Shown in pieces: positions 1 to 10,890 of a DNA stretch of 54,155 nt. The position numbers and the translations under genes were made by a program. Location of the stretch: contig JACSZT010000009.1 in assembly GCA_014332815.1 (NCBI GenBank), positions 1-54,155 of the forward strand, read 5' to 3'. The stretch comes from Weissella confusa. GTDB taxonomy: Bacteria; Bacillota; Bacilli; Lactobacillales; Lactobacillaceae. How positions within the stretch are numbered: position 1 is the first letter of the stretch; the number at the start of each line of letters is the position of its first letter. Under the pieces are notes generated by a model. The model saw only the letters and a program-made list of their open reading frames with translations, was not told where the DNA came from and did no database searches.

Positions 1-2376
1 AGTTGACTAAGACGAAGGCTGATTTGCAAACAATTGCCAATGAATTTGCAAAGCAAGGCTACAAGATTGTTTCAGTCGGCGATGTGCCAGGCGTATTTGA
101 CAACGATGATAAGACTGACCAAGCCGTAGACATCCACTTGACGCACCGCGTGGACACAGTTGATCCAAAGACACCTGGTGTGCCAGATCAACCAATTTCA
201 AATGACATCCCAGGCTACACGTTTAGTTACGTTCATGGAGTCACTACTGGTGTGTACGGACCGGCAAACGAAACGACGTCAGTAATCTTTTATTACAAAG
301 CTGATCCACAAGCGGTAGAGTACAACGTTATTGATGACACTGATCACAAGAACTTGGTATCAAATGCATTGTTCGAGGAAGGTGTTACTGCTGGCGCCTC
401 TACTTTGGATACGTATGACGTAAACGGAAATAATCTAGCTAATTGGGGTGATAAGGATGTCACTACGACGCCTGATAAGCAAGACTACAACGGACAGGCG
501 CGATTGGTGGTGTCATTCCTTGATGATAAAGGCCATGTTTTGGCTCCTGATGATTCGAGCCTAGCCAAAAGTGGGGTTGGGTACACCAAGACATCTGATG
601 TGCTTAACAATGTTGAGTTCACAAAGTTTTTGAAAGATGGCAATAACCAAGGACTTCTGACCGATTCACAGCTTAACCAGTTGAAAACGAATATTGCACT
701 AGCATCTGCTGGCAAGGATTCAGTAGGTATCGGTGCTATTGCCCACATCTTTAATGTGAACTTTGCAAGTAACGACACGCCGAATGAAGTTCCCGACGTG
801 ACGTTGAATATTGGTAAAGAAATTCAAATTAATTTGGATGCTAACATTGACGGCCTCACTGCCATGGAGAGTGCCGTAGCTAAGTCATTGAAGAACAAGG
901 GCGTTGGTTCTTACGCTATTGTGCAACTTAAAGATGGTAGTTATATCGTTGCTTACAACATTGGGAACCCCTACACGGATTACTCAACCCGTGCCTTATA
1001 CAGTGGTGATACAAAGAGCGCGAAGAACGATGAGACGGGTTCATTTAACCAGGATATCGTTCAAATTCAACACATTGTCATTGAACAAGGTACCGTACGT
1101 TCAGTATCACTTGATCGTACGTACACGAGTTTATACGTTCCGATGACTGATAAGAATGGTAATATTGTTGCCAGTGCGGTTTCGGCCCCGCCCGTAGCAA
1201 GCTCAGCGATTTGGATGAACAAAAAAGGTTCTGCAACAATCACTTTTGGAAACGCAGCAATTAAGGGTAAGTTAGAATTTACGGTACAACCCAAGGCAAC
1301 AAATGGTGCATCAGCTACGCAAAAGTTGAATACTGCGAGTGATAAAATCGGTGTACAGAGTTCATTCCAAGACAACAATTACTTACCAGGTGAAATGTCT
1401 TCAGACGTTGCAGGTGTTGCAAAACAAAAGTTCGACGTTCGTGAAACCCAAGGCACGTTGATGAACGGCAATGTAGCGTTGGGAACGTATACCATCGCTG
1501 ATGGGTATTTCTCTATCAAGTTGACACAAGACTTGTTCGGAACTTCAATAAGCGGTTTAACTATCTCAGGTACAAGTGGTAGTACTGACGTTCAAACAAC
1601 GGTCGAGGCAGAGATTACTGGTGCAGTAAATGCTAATGGTGAAGTCATTGCGAACGGTGGTAACTTCACACAATCTGATCAATGGAGCACAGCTCGTGTA
1701 GATAATGGCTATTCTGTAACGGTAACCATTCATAACGAAAGTGGTAAGTATAAGAATGGTGATACGATTCGGATTCCAATTCCTACGACACCTGTTGCAG
1801 CTACAACAGAAGTTTCTACGGATAAAGCAGTGACGGATAAGCCTGCAGTTCAACCACAAGCTACAACTCAAGCACCAGCGCAATCAACAACAGCGCCGGT
1901 AGCTGATACTACGCAAGATAATGGACAACAAGCTACGACCGACACAAATACGGCGCGTACTTGGGATTATGCGACTGATTATCAAGTGTCAGATGCACAA
2001 GTTGAACCAGCTAAAACAGCTGTGTCAACCCAACCAGACCCAAGTGCAGCAACTGGGGCAGTTGTGACGCCAACTTCTGCAACGTTGACCACCACAGATG
2101 CAACGACGACAGAAAACGCTGACCAAGAAGCAGCTGCTAAGCCGGTATCAACCCCGGCAGCTACGACGCCTGTTGCACCCTAACATTACCTTTATATTGC
2201 GGGTTTAGACCCGTCGAGTGAAGGAAGAGGTAATGGGTTTATGAAACGAGTAGTTGTAAATATGGCAACGAGTCGAAAGGAACGCTTCAAGCTATACAAG
2301 GCAAAGAAGCGTTGGCTAATCGCCGGATTGGCATTTGCTGGGGTAGCAATGATGTCTGGTGGACAAGTGAGCGCGT
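1..2376 (+). CDS. Adhesin, N-terminal part, MucBP-like domains (runs off left edge)
   Basis: True start is ATG 2241, after a GGAAGAGG ribosome site; the gene then reads units 1981-2178, 1783-1980 and so on down to 1-198 and leaves the window. About 770 residues are visible. The N-terminus carries a KxYKxGKxW-type signal (KLYKAKKRW) and a hydrophobic stretch ending near VSA. Next comes a Thr/Pro/Ala-rich linker, then beta-rich adhesion domains (a TVTIHNESGKYKNGD segment), then MucBP-like repeats (YNVIDDTDHKNLV, AKQGYKIVSVGDVPG). Inferred role: secreted, cell-wall adhesin binding mucus or matrix. The C-terminal anchor is not in the window. In window order positions 3-2183 form one open frame, but that frame is a reversed chimera of this gene. 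Confidence 0.85.
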
Positions 2377-2772
2377 CAGTGCTAGTAGGTGTATTTATGA
2401 AAATGGGGTATTGCGATAGCCTATTGAAAGCCAGTTGTGGTGCCGATTAAGCCAGTTTATACCTGATGTTTTTACTGATAGAATGCGATTTTTTGTCGCA
2501 TTCTATTTTTTTATGCGTTCGATAATATGTTCATTTCGGCCCCAAAAGACTGTGCTCAAATTGGCCCGTTCGATAGTTGGCTTGTGCTGGTGGTTAGATG
2601 CCAAGCTTGGTTGGTCAAGAAAGCTGTTGCAGGCAAAGAAATAGCAGAATTCGAAAAAATAAAAAATATTGTGTTAGGTCTGCGATTTATGCAATGAAAT
2701 TGCAGGCTAAGAAAATGTTTTAGTGATTTGGTATTTGTTTTTCGGACTATCACCTGTATTTGCGTTTGAAAA
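2377..2772 (+). ncRNA. Possible structured RNA between PAP2-like gene and adhesin
   Basis: In natural order about 230 nt lie between the PAP2-like stop (2642-2644) and the terminator at 2478: 2645-2771, then 2377-2477. I find no convincing gene there. It can form a stem CTGCGATTT / AAATTGCAG (2682-2710) and pairing between GGACTATC (2745-2752) and GATAGCC (2415-2421), which meets only after the lattice is undone. A terminator follows. It may be a small RNA or leader; I do not recognise a family. Confidence 0.25.
2478..2512 (+). terminator. Rho-independent terminator upstream of the left adhesin
   Basis: Stem ATAGAATGCGA / TCGCATTCTAT followed by seven T, wholly inside one unit. In natural order it lies between the PAP2-like gene and the adhesin start at 2241. 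Confidence 0.85.
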
Positions 2773-3564
2773 ATCTGTGAATGTGTTTGGATCATTCCCA
2801 AGTTATCACAATACTTGGGCAGCCTTAGCCGTCTTTTTCGGTGTTGTTGCGCTTCGTGAACACCGATCTGTTTTGGGGGTTATCTGTGTGGTATTTGGCT
2901 TGTTGATTACGTTAAGTACGTTCCTGTTGCACCAACACGCTGTTTTGGACGCCGTCTTCACCTACGCGCGAGTTATGGCTTGGTTTGCAGGCCGAGAACG
3001 ATTGTTTTGGCAGTACTTCACGGTGAGTTCGCTGGTTTACGTGATTTCGACAGTGATTTATGCCGTGATGCCAACGGTGACGATTCCGCACGACTTTTTG
3101 GTCGGTCCAATTCAAGTGTTGTCAAAGGACAGTGCATTTTATAGTCAAATTGCAGTGCTTGATTCATGAATTGTGGGACTGTTTTTGTTTGTATGGGCGA
3201 TTGAATCGTTTAGCTACTTTGTTGTGGCAACTTGGGCTGGTGGCGTGCACGGTGGTGTCGCTTCAGCCGTAAATTTGCAGTTAGGCATTGACCGCGTCAT
3301 ACCATGGTTCACGCCGATTTTTGCACTGTATATGCCTTTGCCATTTATTTGGATTATTTTGTGGCAACTTCCTAGAATTGGACGTTAAGTCAAACTAATC
3401 ATTAATTAATATGAAAGCCAGGCAATTTCTTGCCTGGCTTTTTTGCATATAAAAGCACCATTCGATAATTGTTCACAATGCCGTGATAACCTGTGTTTGA
3501 TGAAGATGATAGGGGGAAATATCATGACGAGTTTTAAACAGGTTTGGCATGCGAAATGGCCAAT
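2575..3564 (+). CDS. PAP2-like (Aur1/PAP2_3 type) membrane phosphatase family protein
   Basis: Start ATG 3524 with AGGGGGAAA ribosome site; units 3169-3366, 2971-3168 and 2773-2970 follow; stop TAG 2642-2644. The total is 705 nt, 234 residues, in frame. Several membrane segments are visible (IVGLFLFVWAIESF; FIWIILW; GVICVVFGLLITL). The pair FPSYHNTW and LHQHAVLDAV resembles the PSxH and H..D motifs of PAP2 phosphatases, so it probably acts on a lipid phosphate or transfers a phospho-head group at the membrane. Substrate unknown. It follows glyS after a strong terminator, so it is likely transcribed separately. Confidence 0.75.
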
Positions 3565-5742
3565 AAAAGGCTTTGTTCGAAGCTGTTTCACCAGTTGCTG
3601 AAGTTGCAGAAACGGATGCTAAGTTGGTTGCTTTGTTGAACTTGCAACCAGCCGTTGCCGCTTACTTCGACGAGACAATGGTCATGGTCGAAGACGAAGC
3701 AGTTAAGAACAACCGTTTGGCTACGTTGCACGCTGTTGCTAACGAAGCTACTAAGGTTGCTCGTGACATCATCAACGCCGTAACAAAGAACGACTTTGCT
3801 GATACGACACAAATGTTCGAATCAGCGCAAGTTTTGGCAGCTCACGTGGCTGACGATAACTTCCGTGAAGGCGTTGAAGCGTTGACGCGTGTCATGCGCT
3901 TGACGACGAAGAACGCAACTGACGCTGTTGTTGATGTAACGTTGTTCGAGAACGATGCTGTAAACATCTTGGCCGACAACAAGTGGGAGTTGGACATTGA
4001 CGGTATCTTGTCAGACTTGATTGATGACATCAACGCTGATGCTGCAAAGTTTGGTTTGCCAGAAGACGTTATGGCTGAGTTGCAAAACAATGTGGCTGCT
4101 GTTGTGAACTTCTTGACTGACCGTGTTGTGAAGGCGTTGCAAGATGATGGCGTTCGTCAAGATGCTGCCGTGGCCCAAGCAATCCGCGAACACTACATGC
4201 CAATCTCAGCTGATGGTGAATTGCCAGCATCAGATTTGGGTAAGGTTTTGGCTTTGGCTGACAAGTTGGATAGCTTGTTGTCATTCTTCGCCGGTGGTAT
4301 GGTACCATCAGGTTCAACCGACCCATACGCTTTGCGTCGTGCCGCTTCAGGTGTTCGATCAGTTGCTGCACACACGCGCCGTGCCAAGGCTTTGGCTGCC
4401 ATTATCGCCGGTCGTTTGAACTTCTCAGCTGACCAACAAACAAAGTTGGCTCGCGCTGGTGAGATTTACAAGTTCGACTTGATGACTGGTATGGTCGGTG
4501 AGTTCGACGAATTGCAAGGTATCATGGGTGAGAAGTACGCCAACTTGTTTGGTCCTAACGGTGCTTTGTTGCCACACTTCATCTCAGTTCGTAACGGAAA
4601 CGCTGAACACATCGACAACGTGATTGCCGGTAACGAGAAGGTGTTGGTTGCTCGTTTGGAAGACGCTAAGTTCTTCTACCACGAGGATCAAAAGCACGAT
4701 ATCGACTTCTACAACAACAAGTTGGAAGTTGTTTCATTCCACGCTAAGTTGCGTGCACAAGTGCGCCAAATCGCTGCTGACAACAACTGGCAAGTGGTTG
4801 TTGACGATGATTTGCTTGAAGAAGTTAACAACATCGTTGAATACCCAACGGCCTTTGCTGGTGGCTTCGACGAAGGTTACTTGGAAGTTCCTGACGAAGT
4901 ATTGATTACGTCAATGAAGGAGCACCAACGTTTCTTCCACGTGGTTGATGGTCCAATTCGTTGGATGGTTGCATTGTTGGATGATCAAGTTGTGCCATTT
5001 GATATTTTGGGTGTTGCAACTGGTCGTTCATCACGTGGACACCGCTTCTTGGGTCACGATGTTGAAATCGCATCTGCTGACAAGTACGAAGAAGCTTTGA
5101 CGTCTGTTTTCGTGCAAGCTGATGCTGAAGCACGTAAGGAAAACATCGAAGGGTTCGTACGTGGTCAAGGTATGACGACAGACGACATCACGTTCAAGGA
5201 ATTTAACGGTAACGAATACGTTTATGTGACGAAGTTCGAAGCTGGACAACCAGCAGCTGCTGTTTTGGCAGGCTTCAAGTCAGTTGTTGAGGCAATGACG
5301 TTCTCAACGACGATGAAGTGGGGTCGTCACACATTCGAATACGTTGAATTGGTTGAGCGTGCCGAAAACTTTATGAAGGATGAGCGTTTGGCTTACGAGT
5401 CAATCAAGCCATTCTCAACGCCACGTCGTTTGGCAGTTTTGATTTCAGGTGTGGCTGAAAAGGCTGAAGACTTCACTGAAGAAGTAAAGGGACCTGCTAA
5501 GAAGGCTGCTTTGGACGCTGAAGGTAACTACTCAAAGGCTGCCGTATCCGTAACATGGCCCGTTCAGTTGCGCGTGCCTTCATTGATGAGCGTAAGAAGC
5601 TTGGTTTCCCATTGTTGAAGGACGAAGCTTTGCGTGCGAAGTACTTGCCTGCAGATGAGGAGGAGAACTAAGATGGCTAACTTTTTGCTAGAAATTGGTT
5701 TGGAAGAAGTTCCTGCCCACTTGGTTACGCCCGCAATTAACC
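3367..5742 (+). CDS. glyS: Glycyl-tRNA synthetase beta subunit
   Basis: Charges tRNA-Gly with glycine as an alpha2beta2 enzyme with GlyQ in the cytoplasm. True start ATG 5673, one base after the glyQ stop; ten full units 5347-5544 down to 3565-3762 follow; stop TAA 3396-3398. That gives 2082 nt, 693 residues, normal for the family. N-terminus [15 protein letters not shown], then [37 protein letters not shown], the HD-like [20 protein letters not shown], and C-terminal [12 protein letters not shown]. Seam residues match the family only when the 198th base is taken as unflipped (R in VRPIRW, G in KLGSV, E in FGEDAAV). In window order 3573-5618 reads as one open frame, but backwards by blocks. 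Confidence 0.95.
3414..3444 (+). terminator. Terminator after glyS
   Basis: AAAGCCAGGCAA / TTGCCTGGCTTTTTT hairpin, 15 nt after the glyS stop (3396-3398), inside one unit. Confidence 0.9.
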
Positions 5743-6732
5743 AGTTTACTCATTCGAAGAGTCAGACCAAGAAATGTTGTTGCGTCACTTTAACGAGTAC
5801 GAAGCTGAAGCCAAGAAGGCCTTGGAAAAGGGCTTGGTTCACCCAGCTTACGACTACATTTTGAAGTCATCACACACGTTTAACTTGTTGGACGCGCGTG
5901 GAACGGTTTCAGTTACTGAACGTGCAAAGTACCTTTCACGGGACGGTATGGAAGTGACGCAATTTACGTACTTCCAACAAGTTGGTGGAATCCAAGTTGA
6001 TGCCGTAACATCAGAAATCACGTATGGTTTGGAGCGTTTGGCTTCATACATCCAAGACGTGCCAACGGTTTATGATTTGGAATGGGGTAACGGCGTTTTG
6101 TACGGTGACATCTTTAAGGAGCCAGAGTACGAGCACTAGGATAACCCAAACCGTTTGTACCAACACCACCAATTCCAAGTGGTTATGAAGCCATCACCTG
6201 ACAACATCCAAGAATTGTACTTGGATTCTTTGAAGGCCTTGGGTATTGATCCTTTGGAACACGATATCCGTTTCGTTGAAGATAACTGGGAAAACCCTTC
6301 AATGGGTGCCGCTGGTATCGGTTGGGAAATCTGGTCAAAAATGAGTGTGCAAGACATTATTTTGACGTTGCAAAAGTTCTGGGCTGATCAAGGCGCAATG
6401 CTAATGGAAGCCTACGATACAGAAAAGGGTGCCGGTACGATGAGCCCTTACACGTTCCTACGTGCCAATGGTCCTGAGCCATGGAACGCAGCTTACGTAG
6501 AGCCATCACGTCGTCCAGCCGATGGACGTTACGGTGTGAGGGTGATCTGAAAACACGCAAGGGGCACTGCCGGAGCACAATTTAATCCAATGAAGCTGCT
6601 AGGAGTTTTCCTAGAAGTAGGGTGGAACCGCGAATTATCGTCCCTACATCAATCATTTTTAAAGGTGATTGGTGTAGGGCTTTTTATTTGCTCGAAGCCA
6701 ACCACGAGAAAGGAATTTGTCAATATGAGTGT
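5545..6732 (+). CDS. glyQ: Glycyl-tRNA synthetase alpha subunit
   Basis: Catalytic subunit partner of GlyS. Start ATG 6725 after AAAGGAA; units 6337-6534, 6139-6336, 5941-6138 and 5743-5940; stop TAA 5669-5671; 927 nt, 308 residues. Visible motifs: [61 protein letters not shown]. If unit ends are joined naively, an in-frame TAA falls at 6138/5743; with the unflipped-base rule that codon is TCA and the gene is open. It overlaps nothing and is followed after 1 nt by glyS. It is preceded by a T-box leader, so it is controlled by uncharged tRNA-Gly. Confidence 0.95.
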
Positions 6733-6738
6733 ATGATA

Positions 6739-6770
6739 GACTGGCAACATTTTGTTGTCAGTCTTTTTTA
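6739..6770 (+). terminator. Terminator after pnuC
   Basis: GACTGGCAACA / TGTTGTCAGTC stem plus T6. In natural order it starts about 8 nt after the pnuC stop (7124-7126), once the seam 7128/6733 is joined. Confidence 0.88.
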
Positions 6771-6836
6771 ATCTGAAGGACGAAGCGGACCGTGGTAATA
6801 TGTGCACCAGCATTCATAATTAATCAGTCATGCGCG

Positions 6837-6864
6837 TTGACTTTTAAACGCTGAGTGATAAACT
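6837..6864 (+). promoter_or_regulatory. Promoter of glyQS leader
   Basis: TTGACT (6837-6842), 16-nt spacer, TAAACT (6859-6864), inside one unit and just upstream of the T-box leader. Confidence 0.75.
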
Positions 6865-6930
6865 TATTACATGTAATAAGCGATGAAAGCAGAAGAATTG
6901 CGTGAACTCAGTCCAGCAAGTCACCGGTGT

Positions 6931-7722
6931 ATTGGCAACGTACGGCTACTTGTCACAATGGATTGTGTGGCTGTTTGTTGACGCTGTGGGCTTGCTACTT
7001 TGGTGGAATCAAATTCAGGCAGGCGGTTCTGGTGCATTGGGGATGTTTGTCCTGATGATTGTGAAAACTTTCAACGCCTTCTACGGCATGTACTTGTGGT
7101 CAAAAACAACCGAATATCAAGATTAATAGGCGTGGTACAAGCAATTATCACAACAAACTGATCACAGCCAAATTCAAGCGAAGCGTATCGGTCCGAAAAT
7201 GATGGGCTGCCTAGTCGCAGGGGCAGTGGTTGTTTACGGTATTGTGTTGACGGTTGCGAAGACGGCCCACGGTAATCAAGTTTACCTCGACTCATCTCAA
7301 CTACCGCTTGGGATGCTGGCCCAAAGATCATCTGGATGGACGAGTTTGATTACCGGCCTTGTCTTGGCATTCTATTTGATTATGTTGGCCAGCGGTCGTT
7401 TGACGAACTTCTTCTGGGGATTGTTGACGAACGGTATTTGGCTATTAATGTCGATTCACAATCACTTGGTTGGTGATATTTTGAACCAAGGATTCTTCTT
7501 TGTGATGCAATTCGTGGGGATGGGATGTGGTAATCTATTTCTTAGTGTTTTAGTTTTAGGGAGTAGTAGAAAGATGCAGAATTTGAAGCGAGCTTTGCGT
7601 GAGGCGACGTCGCCAACTAACATCAGACGCGACTTGGCATTGATGAATCGATTCCAACGTGTGTACATGGTTGTTATCATGGCGGTGACGGTTTGGGCGT
7701 TTGTTTATACGGGTGATTATTT
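6931..7722 (+). CDS. pnuC: PnuC-like nicotinamide riboside transporter
   Basis: Start ATG 7574; units 7327-7524 and 7129-7326; then 6931 to stop TAA 7124-7126; 741 nt, 246 residues. Multi-pass membrane protein: WAFVYTGDY, WTSLITGLVLAFYLIMLASG, WGLLTNGIWLLMS, then WYKQLSQ, GAVVVYGIVLTVAK, and a last part with LLLWWNQIQAG and a NAFYGMYLWSK tail typical of PnuC transporters, which take up ribosylated nicotinamide for NAD synthesis. Seam 7325/6931 needs the complement of base 7128 to give ATA and stay in frame. Own terminator; likely a single-gene unit upstream of glyQS. Confidence 0.85.
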
Positions 7723-8118
7723 GGCGAGTTGCTTGGCGACAAGGCTGACATGCTTGATAACGTTGATTTGGATGACGTTAAGGACAAGCTATCAGGATTG
7801 CTTGGAAAAGATTAAACAACAGTTAATGGACGACATGCTCGATTGGGTATGTCGTCTTTTTTCGCATCCCGAACACTAACGAGTTACAGTCCTGTGACAT
7901 TATGCACACACGATTAGTTGGCAGGCACGCTTAGCAACGCGTGGACAGGCCGAGTCAAATAACGAGACATCCGAAGACTAATCACTTATAATAAATGTGT
8001 AGAAAGAAAACGTTTTCAGATAGGAGATGGTTCTATGGACATTAATTTGGATGATTTGAAGGACAAGGCAGCTGACGTACTTGAAGGGGCTGACTTGAAC
8101 GATTTGAAGGATAAGGCC
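7723..8118 (+). CDS. Small acidic amphipathic repeat protein
   Basis: Start ATG 8035 with TAGGAGA ribosome site; reads to 8117, then 7723 to stop TAA 7813-7815; 58 residues. Not a family I recognise. The protein is built of short repeats: [16 protein letters not shown] and LDDVKDKL, separated by leucine- and glycine-containing linkers such as GELLGDK. It should form amphipathic, charged helices and has no signal peptide or membrane segment. A TATAAT box at 7987-7992 lies just upstream, with a weak GAGACA 17 nt earlier inside the recO tail, suggesting its own promoter. CsbD-like stress proteins are a loose analogy only. Confidence 0.75.
7828..7863 (+). terminator. Terminator after small acidic repeat protein
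   Basis: GACGACAT / ATGTCGTC hairpin with T6, about 13 nt after the stop at 7813-7815, inside one unit. Confidence 0.85.
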
Positions 8119-8910
8119 CGAAAATCGTATGAACGCAAATCCACGCTCAGTTCGTATCTTGTCACAACTTGCGAAGGTTGATTTGAAGCAACTGGGCACG
8201 TTAAGTTTAAAAGACGAAACAAAACAAGATATGGCGCGCGTGATGGACAAGCTATATGATGATCAAGTTGGTGTTCATTTGCGTGCAAAATCATTTATCC
8301 AACAGTTATCAGGCTTGGCCAAGCTGGCACTGGAAAAGTTGGAGGAAGGGCTTGATCCACAAGGCTTAGCGAACTACTTTGAAGTGCAACTGCTACCGGC
8401 GTTTGGATTAAATCCAACTTGGGGTGAATGCGCCGTTTGTGGTCGTCGAGATTTGCCACTTGATTTTTCTGAAAAGCTAAACGGCACGATTTGCCAGATT
8501 CACTGGGACCAAGCTGTTCAACCGATGACGATTGCAACTTTCGAAGGCACGCTAAATCAAACGGGATTGAGTTTCATCAATTCGGTTAAAGAGAGTCACC
8601 ATTCGCGTGAGTTGATGATGGATGTTGAAAAGAATGCCTACATGACATACATTCTGGGATTGATTGACGCAGCGTTTGTTGATAATCAACCAATCGAAAA
8701 ATGGTTCAACTTTTTAATGATGTGAAAGAGAGACTGATTGGTCTCTTTTTTATTAGGAGGCGGCATGGCGGAAGTATTTGAAGCGATTGTCATGTATCAA
8801 CGTGACCACAAAGAGAAAGACTTGATGGTTAAAATGCTGACTAAAACGGCCGGCAAACGCATGTTTTACATCAAAAATGGTAAGTCTAAGCGCTACCAGT
8901 TTGCTGCAGT
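7921..8910 (+). CDS. recO: DNA repair protein RecO
   Basis: RecO loads RecA by displacing SSB in the RecFOR recombinational repair pathway. Start ATG 8765 with TAGGAGG ribosome site; units 8515-8712, 8317-8514 and 8119-8316; stop TAA 7979-7981; 801 nt, 266 residues. N-terminal OB-fold segment ([16 protein letters not shown]), then a helical domain with the zinc-binding CAVCGR and C..H part (ICQIHW) near the middle. It follows era after a small terminator, the usual order in this group. Every seam is in frame. Confidence 0.9.
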
Positions 8911-9900
8911 TTGAGCGTCCAACGCAAAAGAACATCGTTATCGGTAAGCAAGGTGCAATGATCAAGGAAATTGGTGTTCGTGCTCGTAAGGATATCGAAC
9001 GCTTGCTTGGTGACAAGATTTTCTTGGAGACGTGGGTTAAGGTTGAAGAACGTTGGCGTGATAAGCCACAAGCCTTGCAAACGTACGGTTACAAGGAAGA
9101 TTCAGATCACAAGATGGAAGAAGGACCACAATACTACCCAGCTGACCAAATCACGGACCACCCAGAGCGTTTCATCATGAGTGAGTTGATTCGTGAGAAG
9201 GTGCTACAATTGACGCGTCAAGAAGTGCCACACTCAGTTGCCGTTGTGATCGACAAGATTGAACGTCAAGATGAGAACCACTTGCACGTGCAAGCAACGA
9301 TTGTTCGTGATGACTTCATCATCAACCGTTTGAAGGACACAAACACACCAGTTTACTTGATCATCAACAAGATTGATTTGGTAAACCCATCAGACTTGTT
9401 GGCAATCATTGCTGATTACAGCCAACAAATGGAATTTGCGGAAATCTTCCCAATTTCAGCTTTGAAGGGTGACGGTGTGCCAGAGTTGTTGGACTTCGCC
9501 ATGCCAAAGGCGCAAACGACACGAAACAAGATCCAAGGAATTTACACGACAGATGAAGGTCAAATCGTGTTCATGGACACACCAGGAATTCACAAGCCAC
9601 ACAACTCATTGGGTGACTTCATGGTGAAGACGGCGATGTCAGCTTTGCGTGAAGCCGACATGGTTTGGTTCTTGGTTAACGCCGACGAGCCACGTGGTGC
9701 TGCATTTTGCCAAATTTGCAGATGATTATTAAATAAGTTAGTTGTACGCGCGATGCGTGGATTATAGAAAGAATAGAGAATAATATACATGAGTGAACAA
9801 GGATTTAAGTCAGGTTTCGTTGCCCTAGTTGGTCGTCCAAACGTTGGTAAGTCAACGCTTTTGAACAAGATGATTGGTGAAAAGATTGCCATCATGTCAT
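8713..9900 (+). CDS. era: GTPase Era
   Basis: Essential GTPase that binds the 3' end of 16S rRNA in 30S assembly. Start ATG 9789; units 9505-9702, 9307-9504, 9109-9306 and 8911-9108; stop TAA 8715-8717; 909 nt, 302 residues. G1 GRPNVGKST, switch [13 protein letters not shown]3 [11 protein letters not shown]4 INKID, then the C-terminal KH domain with [12 protein letters not shown]. The stop codon appears only after joining 9107 to 8713. Sits between dgkA and recO as in related genomes. Confidence 0.95.
8725..8752 (+). terminator. Short terminator between era and recO
   Basis: AGAGAC / GTCTCT stem with T6, directly after the era stop at 8715-8717 and just before the recO ribosome site; may attenuate rather than stop recO. 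Confidence 0.7.
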
Positions 9901-10296
9901 TTGGTTGTGGATTTCAGTCGCCGTCTTTACGGTTATCATGGCTGAGTTCGTGAATACCATGGTTGAAGCCATCGTTGATTTGATTGTGGGTGAACAATAT
10001 CACCCGCTAGCCAAGGTTGCTAAGGACGTGGCGTCTGGTGCTGTGTTGGCAGCGGTGGCATTTGCCATTGTGATTGGTGTTTTGATTTTCCAACCATTTA
10101 TGGACTTACACGATAAGAAAAAGGCTGCTACACAAGAGCCACAAATTGAGAAAAATACGCACTTCATCCAAGCCCTTGGTCATGCCTTAGAAGGTATCGG
10201 TCAACTTTTGGTTCGTGAACGAAACATGCGTTTTCATATTGTTGCGGCGATTGTAGTCTTACTTGTCGGCATCTATGTTAAACTAGGACGTTCAGA
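9703..10296 (+). CDS. dgkA: Diacylglycerol kinase / undecaprenol kinase
   Basis: Small membrane kinase recycling diacylglycerol or undecaprenol. Start ATG 10100, overlapping the end of ybeY; unit 9901-10098; stop TAA 9734-9736; 429 nt, 142 residues. Family motif [13 protein letters not shown] is clear, with three membrane segments ([41 protein letters not shown]). The long charged N-terminal extension before RNMRFH is a little unusual. Confidence 0.92.
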
Positions 10297-10890
10297 TTGG
10301 CGAAGAACATTGGTGACATTATCGTTTCTGTCGATAAGATTGGTGAACAAGCGGAATACTTGGAACACTCATATGAGCGCGAACTAGGATTCTTGGTTGT
10401 GCACGGTTTCTTGCACTTGAATGGTTACGACCACATGCGCAGTGATGAAGACGAAAAGATTATGTTTGATTTGCAACGTGAGATTTTAGATAGAGTTTTG
10501 GACTATGCTGGTGAGTATATGAAGTTGCCAGCAGACACTGAGATGTCAGTAACATTCGTTAACAATGACGAAATTCAACGTTACAACCGCGAATACCGTG
10601 GATTGGACAAGCCAACTGACGTCATCTCATTTGCCATTGAAGAAGATGGTGATGATTTGCCATTGATGATGGATGAAGAGATGGCCGAGGACAGTTCGCA
10701 GCGGATGACGTTGTGCGTCACCCAGTTGTTGGAGCAATTATTAATGCATACGACGCCTTTGATGCAGCCCAAGAAAAGGCAAAAGAAGCAAAAGAAGCAA
10801 AAGAGAAGAAGGATTAAGATTATGGATTTGGCAATTATTGACCAATCAAAGCCTGGCGTTCCTGCCGAGCAAATTGACCTTGTTGAAAAC
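10099..10890 (+). CDS. ybeY: Endoribonuclease YbeY (16S rRNA maturation)
   Basis: Single-strand endoribonuclease for 16S 3' maturation. Start ATG 10822, 4 nt after the phoH stop; units 10495-10692 and 10297-10494; stop TAA 10114-10116, overlapping dgkA. 483 nt, 160 residues. Zinc motif [11 protein letters not shown] and the [12 protein letters not shown] segment are visible. Seam 10691/10297 gives EDLAKNIGD in frame. Confidence 0.95.

Larger units (their letters stand above)
6535..6930 (+). promoter_or_regulatory. T-box leader of glyQS
   Basis: Natural order is 6837-6929 then 6535-6724. The T-box core AGGGTGGAACCGCG is at 6619-6632. It is followed by the terminator pair CCCTACATCAATCA / TGATTGGTGTAGGG plus T run at about 6640-6686, then glyQ. 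This class binds uncharged tRNA and switches terminator to antiterminator; position before glyQ implies tRNA-Gly. The leader is cut by the seam at 6732/6733. Confidence 0.9.

Noticed and set aside
3573..5618. Single 681-codon gene with permuted GlyS domains
   Set aside because: The domains are in exact reverse order in 66-codon steps with joints at multiples of 198; it is a block-reversed part of glyS, not a circular permutation.
5743..6138. glyQ pseudogene with an in-frame TAA
   Set aside because: The stop lies on a seam and vanishes (TCA) when base 5940 is treated as unflipped; the rest of glyQ is intact.
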